Positions 36,201 to 45,099 are shown, counted from the first letter of the stretch. The stretch: 64,000 bases of DNA from Polluticaenibacter yanchengensis (GCA_027854065.1 JAQGEF010000003.1:1-64000); one strand, 5' to 3'. Numbers and translations: made by a program. The notes: generated by a model from the sequence alone, not told the origin.

Positions 36201-37723
36201 ACCACGATATTTATTCAATCGAGGATTTAGCGCAGCTTATTTCTGATTTGAAAAATGCCAACAGGCATTCAAGAATCAATGTGAAATTAGTGAGTAAAGC
36301 AGGTGTAGGTACCATTGCAGCCGGTGTCACCAAAGCAAAAGCCGATGTGGTGTTGATTGCCGGTTATGATGGTGGTACTGGTGCTTCGCCGGTAAGTTCT
36401 ATCCGTCATGCAGGTTTACCTTGGGAGCTTGGCCTGGCAGAAGCACACCAAACCCTGGTAAAAAATAAATTGCGCAGCCGTGTAGTTGTTCAGGCCGATG
36501 GACAGATGAAAACCGGCCGTGATATTGCTATTGCTACTTTATTAGGTGCGGAAGAGTGGGGTATAGCCACTGCTGCATTAGTAGTGGAAGGTTGTATATT
36601 AATGCGTAAATGTCATTTAAATACCTGCCCGGTAGGCGTAGCTACCCAGGATCCTGATTTGCGCAAACGTTTCTCCGGAGCAGCAGACCATGTGGTAAAT
36701 TTCTTCCATTTTATTGTACAGGAGTACAGGGAAATTATGGCTGAATTGGGTTTCAGAACAGTAGAAGAAATGGTAGGCCAGGTGCAGTTTTTAGAAGGTA
36801 GAGAGAATATTGAAAACTGGAAACACAAATCAGTTGATTTAAGTGGTATCTTATTTAAAGATGAAACTTATACCGGTTCTTTATATTGTACCGAAACGCA
36901 GGACCATGCTTTAGATCATGTTTTGGACCGCCAGTTAATTGAGGCCGCTCAACCGGCAATCAATAACGGAGAACCGGTAACGGGGGAATTTAAAATTCTC
37001 AATACAGACAGAACGGTTGGTACCATGTTATCGCATGAGGTGACCAAAAAATACCGTGATGCCGGTTTGCCGGATGGTACTATCCATTATAAGTTCAACG
37101 GTTCTGCCGGACAAAGTTTTGGTGCTTTTATGAATAAAGGTATTAAGCTGGAACTGGAAGGCGATGCCAATGATTATTTTGGTAAAGGCTTAAGCGGAGG
37201 GCATTTAACGGTATATCCGCCAACTATTTCCCAATACGTACCGGAAGATAATATCATCATAGGAAACACAGCATTCTATGGTGCTACTAACGGTTTGGCA
37301 TTTATCAGGGGTAAAGCAGGCGAGCGTTTTGCTGTGCGTAACTCAGGTGCTACTGCGGTAGTAGAAGGTACAGGCGACCATGGTTGTGAGTACATGACCG
37401 GTGGCCGTGTAGTAATACTGGGTAAAACCGGCCGGAACTTTGCGGCAGGTATGAGCGGAGGTATTGCCTACGTATACGATGTAGACGGTACTTTCAACCA
37501 GAAGTGTAATACCGAAATGGTAGGCCTGGAAGCTTGCGACGAGCAGGATGCCGAGTTCTTAAAAGATATGTTGAACCAGCATTTTGAAGCAACGCAAAGT
37601 AATGTTGCCAATTATATTCTAAAAGATTTTGATAATGTATTGTCAAGCTTTGTAAAAGTTTTCCCAACGGATTATAAACGTGTTTTATTATCTAAAGCGA
37701 ATGCAAAAAAAGCTGAAGCGTAA
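33209..37723 (+). CDS. gltB: Glutamate synthase large subunit
   Basis: A 1504-residue large subunit that makes glutamate from glutamine and 2-oxoglutarate. Domains: class-II glutamine amidotransferase (about 17-410), whose catalytic Cys17 in 'HDACGIGF' is exposed after removal of a 16-residue propeptide; a central domain (about 460-760); the FMN/2-oxoglutarate domain (about 850-1230) with 'GEGGEDEIRYE' and 'IAGYDGGTGASP'; the 3Fe-4S cysteines in 'CILMRKCHLNTCPVG'; and the C-terminal beta-helix (about 1270-1480) with 'GDHGCEYMTGG'. Length is usual. gltD follows after 39 bases and encodes the flavin subunit. A long AT-rich leader suggests regulated expression. Confidence 0.97.
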   Translation: MATNTGLYDSSFEHDACGIGFVANIKGHKSHQVVSDALTILENMEHRGACGSESNSGDGAGIMIQVPHEFFVDECLKLGFKLPSFGNYAVGVLFFPKDQRLKQACRETFERTAEKLNLEILGYRGVPVNREPIGPTALSVEPEIEHVFIAKPEDISDLLAFERKLYILRNYSSHLVRDTCKQDEIGFYIASLSYKVVVYKGQFVSNQVREYYLDLQNKGLTSAFGLVHSRFATNTFPSWKLAQPFRYIAHNGEINTVQGNINWLRSNEKTFFTPYFNKEELDMLLPIIGDVQSDSASLDNMIELLTLTGRSLPHVMMMLVPEAWDGNDLMDPVKKSFYEYHACLMEPWDGPASISFTDGKMIGATLDRNGLRPSRYCVTTDDRVIMASETGALTIHPSLVKEKGRLQPGKMFVVDMEQGRIISDDELKNSICSQKPYGDWLNKYKIRLEELPEPRVSFTHLESEQIFKYHKAFGYTTEDLDKVIAPMAVDGKEPIGSMGTDAPLAILSDQPQHLTSYFKQLFAQVTNPPIDPIRERLVMSLATFVGSVGNILTEDPMSCHTIALKNPVLNNHDIEKIRSVDTGFFQAKTIQCYFKADGKPGSLKSGLDRICKYAEDAVNDDFSVIILSDRAIDSKHAPIPTLLAVSTVHHFLIRKGKRGRVGIVVEAGDVWEVHHFACLIAFGATAINPYLALSTIRDLKLNGKLQTGLDVEALKKNYIKSVCDGLLKVFSKMGISTLQSYQGAQIFEIIGIAKEVVNQYFTGAVSRIGGLGLDGIAKEALAKHFFAFSPKEIPVERLSVGGYYQWKRKGEYHLFNPTTIHLLQHSTRTNDYGLFKKYTKAVNDQEHKAVTLRSLLQFKKLRPAISIDEVESAEKIFKRFATGAMSFGSISWEAHTTLAIAMNRIGGKSNTGEGGEDEIRYEKLPNGDSMRSAIKQVASARFGVTSLYLAEADEIQIKMAQGAKPGEGGQLPGDKVDDWIGRTRHSTPGVGLISPPPHHDIYSIEDLAQLISDLKNANRHSRINVKLVSKAGVGTIAAGVTKAKADVVLIAGYDGGTGASPVSSIRHAGLPWELGLAEAHQTLVKNKLRSRVVVQADGQMKTGRDIAIATLLGAEEWGIATAALVVEGCILMRKCHLNTCPVGVATQDPDLRKRFSGAADHVVNFFHFIVQEYREIMAELGFRTVEEMVGQVQFLEGRENIENWKHKSVDLSGILFKDETYTGSLYCTETQDHALDHVLDRQLIEAAQPAINNGEPVTGEFKILNTDRTVGTMLSHEVTKKYRDAGLPDGTIHYKFNGSAGQSFGAFMNKGIKLELEGDANDYFGKGLSGGHLTVYPPTISQYVPEDNIIIGNTAFYGATNGLAFIRGKAGERFAVRNSGATAVVEGTGDHGCEYMTGGRVVILGKTGRNFAAGMSGGIAYVYDVDGTFNQKCNTEMVGLEACDEQDAEFLKDMLNQHFEATQSNVANYILKDFDNVLSSFVKVFPTDYKRVLLSKANAKKAEA

Positions 37724-37762
37724 TTATTAAAACTATTACAAAAACGTATCAAAATTTTTACA

Positions 37763-39262
37763 ATGGGAAAAGCAACAGGTTTCTTAGAATATACAAGAGA
37801 ATATCCAAATAAAAAAGCAGTGGAAGACCGCTTGAAAAACTACGACGAGTTTGTAGAGCGTTTTTCTGATCAGACATTAAATAACCAGGCATCACGATGT
37901 ATGAATTGTGGCGTGCCTTTCTGCCACAGCGGTTGTCCTTTAGGAAATGTGATTCCTGAGTTCAACGATGCGGTGTATAAAAAAGATTGGAAAGAGGCTT
38001 ACGAAATATTAAGCTCTACCAACAATTTTCCTGAATTTACCGGCCGTATTTGCCCGGCACCATGCGAGAGTGCCTGTGTGTTAGGTATCAATCAGCCACC
38101 GGTTTCTATTGAGGAAATTGAAAAGCATATTATTGAAATCGCATTCGATAAAGGTTATGTGCTACCAAAAGTGCCAAATGTACGTACCGGTAAAAAGATT
38201 GCGGTGGTTGGTAGTGGTCCGGCAGGTTTGGCTGCTGCTGCGCAATTAAATGCTGCGGGACATACAGTTACTGTTTTCGAACGCGATGCCAAAGCAGGAG
38301 GTTTATTACGTTATGGTATTCCGGATTTTAAACTGGATAAAAAAGTAATCGACCGTCGTATAGAAGTAATGGAGCAATCCGGTATTGAGTTTGTGTACAA
38401 TACCAATATCGGTCAGGATATTACCGTAAACGATCTCACCCGCAGTTTCAATAGCATTGTATTAGCCGGTGGTAGTACTATTCCAAGAAATTTACCCGCA
38501 AAAGGCCGTGAATTGAAAGGTGTTTACTACGCCATGCAGTTCCTGAAGCAACAAAACATGCGCGTGTCTAACCCGGGGATTGATATTCCGAATGTGCGTA
38601 CTTTCGATGGTACCAAATGGAGCTATGATATTCTGGCAACCGGTAAAAATGTAGTGGTGATTGGTGGTGGTGATACCGGTAGTGACTGTGTTGGTACGAG
38701 CAACCGCCAGGGGGCAAAATCAGTTACCCAGTTCGAGTTATTACCAACGCCGCCAAAAGAAAGAACTCCTAATATGCCTTGGCCATCTTACCCGATGTTG
38801 TACAAAAATACCACCAGTCACGAAGAAGGTGTAGAACGCCATTTCGCTATTAATACCAAAGAATTTATCGGTGATGAAAACGGCAATCTGAAAGCTCTAA
38901 AAGTCGTAGACCTGGAGTGGAAAACCGGCGCAGACGGTCGTCCGACTTTTAGTGAGGTTGCGGGAAGTGAACGTGAAATCCCTTGTGAATTAGCATTGTT
39001 GGCAATGGGCTTCCTGCATCCGCAGCACCAGGGTTTAATCAACGATCTGTCCATTGAGCTGGATGAGCGTGGCAATGTAAAAGCCAGTGAAACCAAGTTC
39101 CAGACCAGTACTTCCAAAATCTTTGCATGTGGTGATATGCGTCGTGGACAAAGCCTGGTGGTTTGGGCCATCAGCGAAGGGCGTGAGTGCGCGCGAAAGG
39201 TAGATGAATACCTGATGGGTGTGAGCAAATTAGAAACTAAAGACGCCAGTGTCCTGATATAA
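37763..39262 (+). CDS. gltD: Glutamate synthase small subunit
   Basis: A 499-residue NADPH-dependent partner of GltB. N-terminal 4Fe-4S binding cysteines lie in 'SRCMNCGVPFCHSGCPLGN' and 'RICPAPCESACVLG'. The FAD motif is 'VVGSGPAGLAAAAQL' (about 147-161), and the NADPH motif is 'VVIGGGDTGSDCVG' (about 295-308). A second FAD contact is 'FACGDMRRGQSLVVWAISEG', typical of this family. It passes electrons from NADPH via FAD and Fe-S centres to the large subunit. It is the second gene of a two-gene operon ended by the hairpin at 39281. Confidence 0.97.
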   Translation: MGKATGFLEYTREYPNKKAVEDRLKNYDEFVERFSDQTLNNQASRCMNCGVPFCHSGCPLGNVIPEFNDAVYKKDWKEAYEILSSTNNFPEFTGRICPAPCESACVLGINQPPVSIEEIEKHIIEIAFDKGYVLPKVPNVRTGKKIAVVGSGPAGLAAAAQLNAAGHTVTVFERDAKAGGLLRYGIPDFKLDKKVIDRRIEVMEQSGIEFVYNTNIGQDITVNDLTRSFNSIVLAGGSTIPRNLPAKGRELKGVYYAMQFLKQQNMRVSNPGIDIPNVRTFDGTKWSYDILATGKNVVVIGGGDTGSDCVGTSNRQGAKSVTQFELLPTPPKERTPNMPWPSYPMLYKNTTSHEEGVERHFAINTKEFIGDENGNLKALKVVDLEWKTGADGRPTFSEVAGSEREIPCELALLAMGFLHPQHQGLINDLSIELDERGNVKASETKFQTSTSKIFACGDMRRGQSLVVWAISEGRECARKVDEYLMGVSKLETKDASVLI

Positions 39263-39280
39263 AAATGTAGTGCTAACATT

Positions 39281-39317
39281 AAATGCATCATCTGTCCGGA
39301 TGGTGCATTTTTATTTT
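39281..39317 (+). terminator. Rho-independent terminator after gltD
   Basis: AAATGCATCATC (39281-39292) pairs with GATGGTGCATTT (39299-39310, one G-T pair) over a six-base loop and is followed by a T-rich tract. Confidence 0.85.
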
Positions 39318-39700
39318 TGGGCGCATGCATGGCCATCGTCTGTTTTATTGGAATGCTCATTAATAAAAATAGTTCACATTTCACGGCCATGCACCGGGCT
39401 ATCCGCAGTACGCCGCGGCGGCAATTCAGATATTTTAGCTGCGCTGTTCATGATCGTTTCTGCCGCCTTGCGGGGTACTTTGCTACTATCCCTTGCGCAT
39501 TTGTGGATGGTGTCTGACCCACCCCTTGCCCCTCCCGGGAGGGGACAGAAGTACGAGTGGTATGATTTCGAAAGTTGTCAGAGTGGTTTTGACCGCTACA
39601 AGTGTGCCGGAAAAATAAGCACTGTAATATTTAAAGCAATTAGTCATTATTTGATGTTGTCTGATATTATATTTGGTAATAAATTCACTCAATAAATTGC
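39318..39700. repeat. Spacer with a CCCCTCC/GGAGGGG repeat
   Basis: There is no supported gene. At 39515-39560 there is a unit with 'GCCCCTCCCGGGAGGGGACA' followed by 'GAAGTACGAGTGG', clearly related to the units at 71-345. The rest is a mixed, GC-richer stretch (39400-39500) of unknown nature, then AT-rich leader for the MFS gene. Confidence 0.55.
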
Positions 39701-40963
39701 TTGTACGTGAGAAATAATTTGCGTAATCCCGATTCTGTTTTTAACCTGGTGGTGATTGTAGCCGCATTAGGCTATTTTGTAGATATTTTTGATCTGCTGT
39801 TATTTGGGATGATCAGGAAAGTGAGCCTGATAGACCTGGGTATTACTAATGATGCGGAGATTGAACGATTGGGCCTTATGCTGGATAATTGCCAGATGAT
39901 CGGTATGCTTTTAGGCGGGTTTATCTGGGGCATTTTGGGGGATAAGAAGGGACGGATCGCCGTGCTTTTCGGCAGTATTATTACGTACTCCCTGGCTAAC
40001 ATTGCTAATGGCTTTGTGCAGGATGTAGATACTTATGCGGTATTGAGATTGATAGCGGGTTTTGGCCTGGCAGGGGAGTTGGGAGCGGGTATTACACTGG
40101 TAAATGAATCTCTGAGTAAGGAAAAGCGGGGAATGGGCACTGCTTTTGTGGCGGGTACGGGTATTTTAGGCGCTGTAGTAGGCGGCTTTATTGTGAAATG
40201 GGTGGGTGACTGGCGTACCTGTTATTTTATTGGCGGAGGAATGGGCGTGATGCTTTTACTGATGCGTGTGGGGGTATTGGAGTCCGGTATGTATAAAAAT
40301 ATGAAACTGGAAAATGTTTCAAAAGGTAATTTCGGTTTAATTCTTAAAAACAGGAAATTATTCTCAAAGTATGCCGGGGTGATATTGATTGGGATTCCTA
40401 TCTGGTATATTGTTCAGTTATATGCGAAATACTCACCGGAACTGGCAAAAGATCTTGGCGTTCCTTTTTCAGCCGATGCTAAAAGTTCTATAGCCGTGAA
40501 TAGTATTATGCTGTGTTATTTCGGCCTGACACTGGGCGATTTTGCCTGTGGTTACCTGTCGCAGGTGATCAGGAGCAGGAAAAAAGCGCTGATGATATTT
40601 ATGGTTAGTGCGATTGTGTGTATTATATTGTTTTACCTACTGGCACCTATTCACCCTCTTTATTTTTATGCGGGTGTATGTGTTCTTGGTTTTACTGCCG
40701 GCTACTGGGCGGTGTTTATGAGTACAGCAGCGGAAAGTTTTGGCACGAATATCCGTTCCACAGTAACCAATACGGTACCAAATATCGTACGGGGTGCAGT
40801 GGTTTTGATTAACCTCTCTTATGAATTTTTTAAATACAACCTGCACCTGAGCAGTGTATATGCTAATATTATAGTAGGTGTTATTTTCTTTGCGCTTGCT
40901 TTCTGGGGCTGGAGCAAACTGGAGGAAACATTCAATAAATCGCTCGATTACGTGGAGCAATAA
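39701..40963 (+). CDS. MFS transporter with a non-ATG start
   Basis: A 420-residue major-facilitator transporter of about twelve helices. Cytoplasmic-loop signatures between TM2-3 ('GGFIWGILGDKKGRIAVLFG') and after TM4 ('GFGLAGELGAGITLVNE') are of the sugar/acid-porter type. There is no ATG between the upstream in-frame stop (39680-39682) and the conserved start of the protein. Translation must therefore begin at TTG 39701 or GTG 39707. The substrate is unknown; metabolite or aromatic-acid uptake is possible. It ends within a compact terminator shared with the next, convergent gene. Confidence 0.9.
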   Translation: MYVRNNLRNPDSVFNLVVIVAALGYFVDIFDLLLFGMIRKVSLIDLGITNDAEIERLGLMLDNCQMIGMLLGGFIWGILGDKKGRIAVLFGSIITYSLANIANGFVQDVDTYAVLRLIAGFGLAGELGAGITLVNESLSKEKRGMGTAFVAGTGILGAVVGGFIVKWVGDWRTCYFIGGGMGVMLLLMRVGVLESGMYKNMKLENVSKGNFGLILKNRKLFSKYAGVILIGIPIWYIVQLYAKYSPELAKDLGVPFSADAKSSIAVNSIMLCYFGLTLGDFACGYLSQVIRSRKKALMIFMVSAIVCIILFYLLAPIHPLYFYAGVCVLGFTAGYWAVFMSTAAESFGTNIRSTVTNTVPNIVRGAVVLINLSYEFFKYNLHLSSVYANIIVGVIFFALAFWGWSKLEETFNKSLDYVEQ

Positions 40964-40979
40964 GCAGGGCTTATTTTTT
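40959..40979. terminator. Bidirectional terminator spanning two stop codons
   Basis: AATAAGC (40959-40965) pairs with GCTTATT (40969-40975) with a three-base loop and a T-tract after it. The left arm contains the TAA stop of the MFS gene (40961-40963). The right arm contains the reverse-strand TAA of the next gene (40971-40973). Confidence 0.75.
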
Positions 40980-41426
40980 CAACATATCTACTTCACCTTT
41001 GAGCCTGTTTTTTTCGTTCATGGCAAAAATTAAATCTTTGTGCATGTCGCTGTTTTTGCCGTGCATCTGATTTAATTCATTCGTGAGTTCTATTTCTAAG
41101 GCCTTCAGTCTTGCATTTTCCGATTTTTCTTTATCAAATTCTGAGATCAGGAATTGTATTTCCTGCGTTAAAAGCTGGTATTCTTCGTACACCGTTTTGA
41201 ACTTTTTTTCCAAATCGGCGTTCTCCTTATTCACTTTATGAATTTTAGAGTCCGACAGGTTTAGTTTTAATTCTGTCTCTTCCAGGTTTTCGGCAAGAGA
41301 CGCAAAATCATTGGCAAACTTTTTGCGAAATGACTTATTGACAAAATACATGATAGCGATACCTAAAATAATACCTATGATGATACCAACGGAAACCTGA
41401 GTTATATTTAGTTGAAAAGAGTTCAT
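40971..41426 (-). CDS. Single-TM coiled-coil protein, hypothetical
   Basis: A 151-residue protein with an N-terminal transmembrane helix (about 11-29, 'VSVGIIIGIILGIAIMYFV'), a short basic stop-transfer ('NKSFRKKF') and a long coiled coil (about 38-150) rich in Glu, Lys and Leu. The topology suggests a cytoplasmic coiled coil tethered to the inner membrane. It is comparable in plan to RmuC- or DUF1049-like proteins but without a clear match. The first 95 bases upstream separate it from a divergent gene. Confidence 0.65.
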   Translation of the reverse strand: MNSFQLNITQVSVGIIIGIILGIAIMYFVNKSFRKKFANDFASLAENLEETELKLNLSDSKIHKVNKENADLEKKFKTVYEEYQLLTQEIQFLISEFDKEKSENARLKALEIELTNELNQMHGKNSDMHKDLIFAMNEKNRLKGEVDMLKK

Positions 41427-41521
41427 AATAAAACGACAAATATAGTTTTGAATACAAAATCTATATTCTATTTTTAATTTTTATTTCAAAATAGTTTTTT
41501 AAAAGCAAAAACTAAACCAAA

Positions 41522-42616
41522 ATGGATTTAAAAACAAATGTCCAGATTCATCCTAACAAGATTCGCCAGATCTTAATTCTTTCCCTTGTTATTATTATAG
41601 GCTACATTTTATTCAGAGAAATGACTTTTATGATCAGTTCATTTCTTGGCGCAGTGGCATTTTACATGATATTGCGATTAACGATGTTTAAAATGGTGTA
41701 TCAATGGAAGTGGAAAAAATGGCTGGCTGCTCTTACGCTGATCATTCTTTCATTATTGGTTATCGTATTGCCATTGTCGTTGATCATTAATCAATTGCTG
41801 GATAAACTGCTACCCTATATCCAGGATACGACGACGCTGGAAAATAACGTCTATAAGGTACAGGCTTACCTGCAGAGTAAGTTTCATGTGGATGTACTGA
41901 GTACTTCTAATATGGAGAAAATACCTGACCTGATTACGAAGGCGGGTACGAGTGTGATTGGCGGATCGTTTAATATGATCATGAACCTTATTATTATGTA
42001 TTTTATATTATGGTTCATGCTGGTATCGGGCGGGGAGATGGAGCGCTATATCCGTAATAACCTGCCATTTAAAAATACGAATACGGCTACTTTGTTAAAG
42101 GAACTGCGGGCATCTGTTATCAGTAATGCAATAGGGATTCCTGTGCTGGCGGTTTGCCAGGGTTTGCTGGCTATATTGGGCTATTACCTGTTTAATGTGC
42201 CTGATGCTGTATTATGGGGTATTATTACGGGGGTGGCTTCAGTGGTACCTTTTGTGGGTACGGCTATCGTTTGGATCCCTATTTCGCTGCTGGCTTTTGC
42301 AAAAGGGGATATGAGTAATGGCTGGTGGCTGCTGGGCTGGGGGGCTATTGTTATTGGTTCATCTGACAATATTATAAGGATGGTCCTGCAGAAGTTTATG
42401 GCTGATGTTCACCCGTTGATCACGGTTTTTGGTGTGATTGTGGGGTTGAGCTTATTCGGATTTTTCGGCTTGATTTTCGGTCCTTTGCTGGTATCTATGT
42501 TTTTATTGTTGGTGCGCGTTTACAGCGATGAATTTATTAGCCCGAGAAAGGTGGATGTGATAACGGGCAGTGAAGAGAAAAAGCAACATGAGGAAGAAAC
42601 TGATAATAAAGATTAA
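41522..42616 (+). CDS. AI-2E family transporter
   Basis: A 364-residue inner-membrane protein of the AI-2E/UPF0118 family, with about eight helices. The central part includes 'LLKELRASVISNAIGIPVLA', 'GIITGVASVVPFVGTAIVWI' and 'VHPLITVFGVIVGLSLFGFF', which are family hallmarks. Members include autoinducer-2 exporters and Na+/Li+ antiporters, so the substrate is open. A short acidic/Lys tail ends the protein. The hydrolase gene follows 15 bases later and may be cotranscribed. Confidence 0.9.
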   Translation: MDLKTNVQIHPNKIRQILILSLVIIIGYILFREMTFMISSFLGAVAFYMILRLTMFKMVYQWKWKKWLAALTLIILSLLVIVLPLSLIINQLLDKLLPYIQDTTTLENNVYKVQAYLQSKFHVDVLSTSNMEKIPDLITKAGTSVIGGSFNMIMNLIIMYFILWFMLVSGGEMERYIRNNLPFKNTNTATLLKELRASVISNAIGIPVLAVCQGLLAILGYYLFNVPDAVLWGIITGVASVVPFVGTAIVWIPISLLAFAKGDMSNGWWLLGWGAIVIGSSDNIIRMVLQKFMADVHPLITVFGVIVGLSLFGFFGLIFGPLLVSMFLLLVRVYSDEFISPRKVDVITGSEEKKQHEEETDNKD

Positions 42617-42631
42617 CTCTAAAATTGTGTA

Positions 42632-43378
42632 ATGATGAAAAAGATAGTATTCTCAATAATTGTTTTAATGATATCGACATTGGCTAATGCTCAAAATTTG
42701 AAAACTGTAAGCTATAAGGACGGCGACCAGAAACTTAATGGGCTGGTTACGGGTAATGCGGGTAAAAAACTTCCTGGGGTATTGATCCTGCCTGCATGGA
42801 AGGGGATTGATAATGAGGCTAAGGAAGCGGCGTTGGCTTTGGAGAAGCAGGGCTATATTGCTTTTATTGCGGATATCTACGGGGAAGGGAATATTCCTGC
42901 GGATAACCAGGCTGCAGCGAAAATATCGGGCCAGTATAAAAATGATTATAAAGCGTACCAGAAGCGGATCGCTCTGGCATTGGAAGCCCTGGAAAAACAA
43001 GGGGCGTTGAAAGAGAAAATTGCGGTAATCGGTTATTGTTTTGGAGGTGCCGGTGCATTGGAAGCGGCGAGGGCGGGATTGCCTGTTACGGGTGTGATAT
43101 CGATACATGGTGGCCTGGCTAAGGATAGTGCGAGAACGAATGAACCTATTACTACTAAGGTCCTGGTAGAACACCCGGCTGAAGATAAAAGTGTGACAAA
43201 ACTGGCTTACGATAATTTTATGAAGGAAATGAATGCTTCTAAAGCTGACTGGCAAATTATTACTTATGCTAATTGCGGACATACTTTTACGAACCCGGAA
43301 TCTAAGGATTATAATGCTTTAATGGCGGAAAGGGCCTGGAACCATACTTTGTTATTCTTAAAAGAGGTGTTGAAATGA
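42632..43378 (+). CDS. Exported dienelactone-hydrolase-like protein
   Basis: A 248-residue alpha/beta hydrolase of the dienelactone-hydrolase family. A signal peptide is likely (about 1-20, ending 'LANAQ'). The nucleophile is Cys136 in 'IGYCFGGAGAL', with Asp185 ('HPAEDKS') and His217 ('NCGHTF') completing a plausible triad. Family members open lactone rings or hydrolyse esters. The exported form may act on environmental esters. It follows the AI-2E gene closely (15 bases), and a tandem-repeat region lies behind. Confidence 0.88.
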   Translation: MMKKIVFSIIVLMISTLANAQNLKTVSYKDGDQKLNGLVTGNAGKKLPGVLILPAWKGIDNEAKEAALALEKQGYIAFIADIYGEGNIPADNQAAAKISGQYKNDYKAYQKRIALALEALEKQGALKEKIAVIGYCFGGAGALEAARAGLPVTGVISIHGGLAKDSARTNEPITTKVLVEHPAEDKSVTKLAYDNFMKEMNASKADWQIITYANCGHTFTNPESKDYNALMAERAWNHTLLFLKEVLK

Positions 43379-43471
43379 TGTGTTGCCGCACTGCGGCTAT
43401 GGAAGTTTTATTTATGTAAACTGCTACAAATATTTTGCTGCTCTGTTGGTATTGTAGGAATCAAATTTTGG

Positions 43472-43760
43472 CTTTATAGACTGAATATTTTCCCGCAGAT
43501 TGGCGCAGAATAATACAACCGCTGATTAACGCAGATTTTTATGACTCAATCTCTGGCTATAGATAGAATATTTTCCCGCTGATTGCAGAATAATACAATC
43601 GCTGATTAACGCTGATTTGGATGACTCAATCTCTGGCTATAAATTAAATTATTTTCCCGCAGATTGGCGCAGAATAATACAACCGCAGATTGACGCTGAT
43701 TTGTATGACTCAATTTTTGGTTATCGATTGAATATTTTTTCGTTGATTGGAGCCGATTCT
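43472..43760. repeat. Tandem array of about 82-base CGCAGATT units
   Basis: Three and a part copies of an approximately 82-base unit, beginning near 43483, 43566, 43647 and 43729. Each carries TTTTCCCGCAGATTGGCGCA, then 'AATACAACCGCTGATTAACG' and 'TGACTCAATCTCTGGCTA', with small differences. A solo relative lies at 51113-51170. The units are non-coding. This 488-base spacer has no gene. Confidence 0.8.
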
Positions 43761-43866
43761 ATAAGTAATTGATTATTGATCAGCGGTACTGTGAAATATG
43801 GCAACTACTATTTACCTTTATTATGCTATTGATATTTTCTAAGCGTTGACAATCTGAAAATTCCTG

Positions 43867-44169
43867 ATGATGAATGAACGGGCGATTATAAATAATGAAA
43901 AGCAACAACAGTTTGAATATATTGAAAATGGTGAACTGGCGAAACTGGAATACCGCTTTTATAAAAAGAATATTGCTATGATGCATACGACTGTTCCGGA
44001 AAGTATGAAGGGGAAGGGTGTTGCGTCGGCACTTGCTGAAAGGGCTTTTGAATATGCGCAATCAATTAATAAAAAAGTGATGGTATATTGTCCTTTTGTT
44101 GGCGCGTACCTGAAAAAGCACCCGGAATTAAAATCTCAGATTGATAGGGCTTATCATCCGAATTTGTAA
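43867..44169 (+). CDS. Short GCN5-like N-acetyltransferase domain protein
   Basis: A 100-residue protein of the short Yjd-type acetyltransferase family (COG2388-like). It contains the acetyl-CoA loop 'VPESMKGKGVASALAERAFE' and the C-terminal strand 'KKVMVYCPFVGAYLKKHPE', which are diagnostic. Length is normal for this minimal GNAT type. The substrate is unknown; homologues are proposed to act on small molecules or protein termini. It lies 12 bases upstream of the esterase gene. Confidence 0.85.
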   Translation: MMNERAIINNEKQQQFEYIENGELAKLEYRFYKKNIAMMHTTVPESMKGKGVASALAERAFEYAQSINKKVMVYCPFVGAYLKKHPELKSQIDRAYHPNL

Positions 44170-44181
44170 AACCCTGTAACC

Positions 44182-45099
44182 ATGAAGCATTTATTATTGT
44201 TATTGACAGTTGTATTATCTACCTCTTTTGCGTGGTGTCAAAAAATAACTAAGGTTTTTTTGAACAAGAGTGATAGTACGGTTAATTATTATACAGCGGT
44301 TTTACCCGCTGTTCCTTTTAAGGGTGTGCTGATTGTAGTGCCCGGATTTGGTGAAAACGGGGAAAGGGTTTTGTCGCAGACGGGTTTGCCGGTATTAGCT
44401 GCGAAGAATGGTTTGCTGACGATCATTCCTGTATTGCAGGATGGTGTTTTGTCTTTTGGAGTGGACAGTGCCAGCCAGTCTTGTTTAAGTAGTATTATTG
44501 CTGATGTGAATAAAAGGTATCATTCTGAAAAGCTTAAATTATATATCGGTGGTTTTTCTATTGGTGGTAGTGCGGCTATTAAATATGCTGAGCTTAACGC
44601 GGAGAAAGTTGCTGCTGTATTTGCTATTGATCCTCCGCTGGACTTTGAACGTTTTTATGCTTCTGCGCAGAGGGATGTGCGCTTGTCTGTATTAAATGCA
44701 CCGAGCCAGGAGAATGTTTATATGATTAAGCGGATTGAGGCGGTAATGGGCGGTACCCCTGCTTCGGCTATAGAGAATTATTATGCGACTTCTCCTTATT
44801 CTTTTTCTGATAGCAGCCAGCGGGCCATTAAGGGTTTGTTGAAGACGCCTTTGAGAATTTATTCGGAACCGGATATTAACTGGTGGATCAGGGAGCGTAA
44901 CAGTGATGTTACTGCTATGAATATTGCGGATTGCTCTGCTATGATCAATGAACTGCGCCGTCTTGGTCATTTAAATGCTGAGCTGATAGTGAGCACGAAT
45001 AAGGGATACAGGGAGCCGGGCCATGTAAGGCACCCGCATTCGTGGAGTATTGTGGATAATGTGGGGCTGGTGAAGTGGTTGGTGGGGAGTGGTAAATAG
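44182..45099 (+). CDS. Exported alpha/beta hydrolase
   Basis: A 305-residue hydrolase with a signal peptide (about 1-19, ending 'SFAWCQ'). The nucleophile elbow is 'GFSIGGSAA' with Ser126. Later 'AIDPPLDFERFY' contains an Asp, and 'EPGHVRHPHSW' supplies a His. It resembles esterase/PHB-depolymerase-like proteins. Its substrate is not evident. It starts 12 bases after the acetyltransferase gene, so the two are likely cotranscribed. Confidence 0.75.
   Translation: MKHLLLLLTVVLSTSFAWCQKITKVFLNKSDSTVNYYTAVLPAVPFKGVLIVVPGFGENGERVLSQTGLPVLAAKNGLLTIIPVLQDGVLSFGVDSASQSCLSSIIADVNKRYHSEKLKLYIGGFSIGGSAAIKYAELNAEKVAAVFAIDPPLDFERFYASAQRDVRLSVLNAPSQENVYMIKRIEAVMGGTPASAIENYYATSPYSFSDSSQRAIKGLLKTPLRIYSEPDINWWIRERNSDVTAMNIADCSAMINELRRLGHLNAELIVSTNKGYREPGHVRHPHSWSIVDNVGLVKWLVGSGK

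Noticed and set aside
39270..39695. A 141-codon plus-strand frame after gltD
   Set aside because: It crosses the gltD terminator and a dispersed repeat; composition is not protein-like.
43472..43760. Regular repeats, considered as a CRISPR array
   Set aside because: The units are about 82 bases with imperfect repeats throughout, no unique spacers, and no cas genes.
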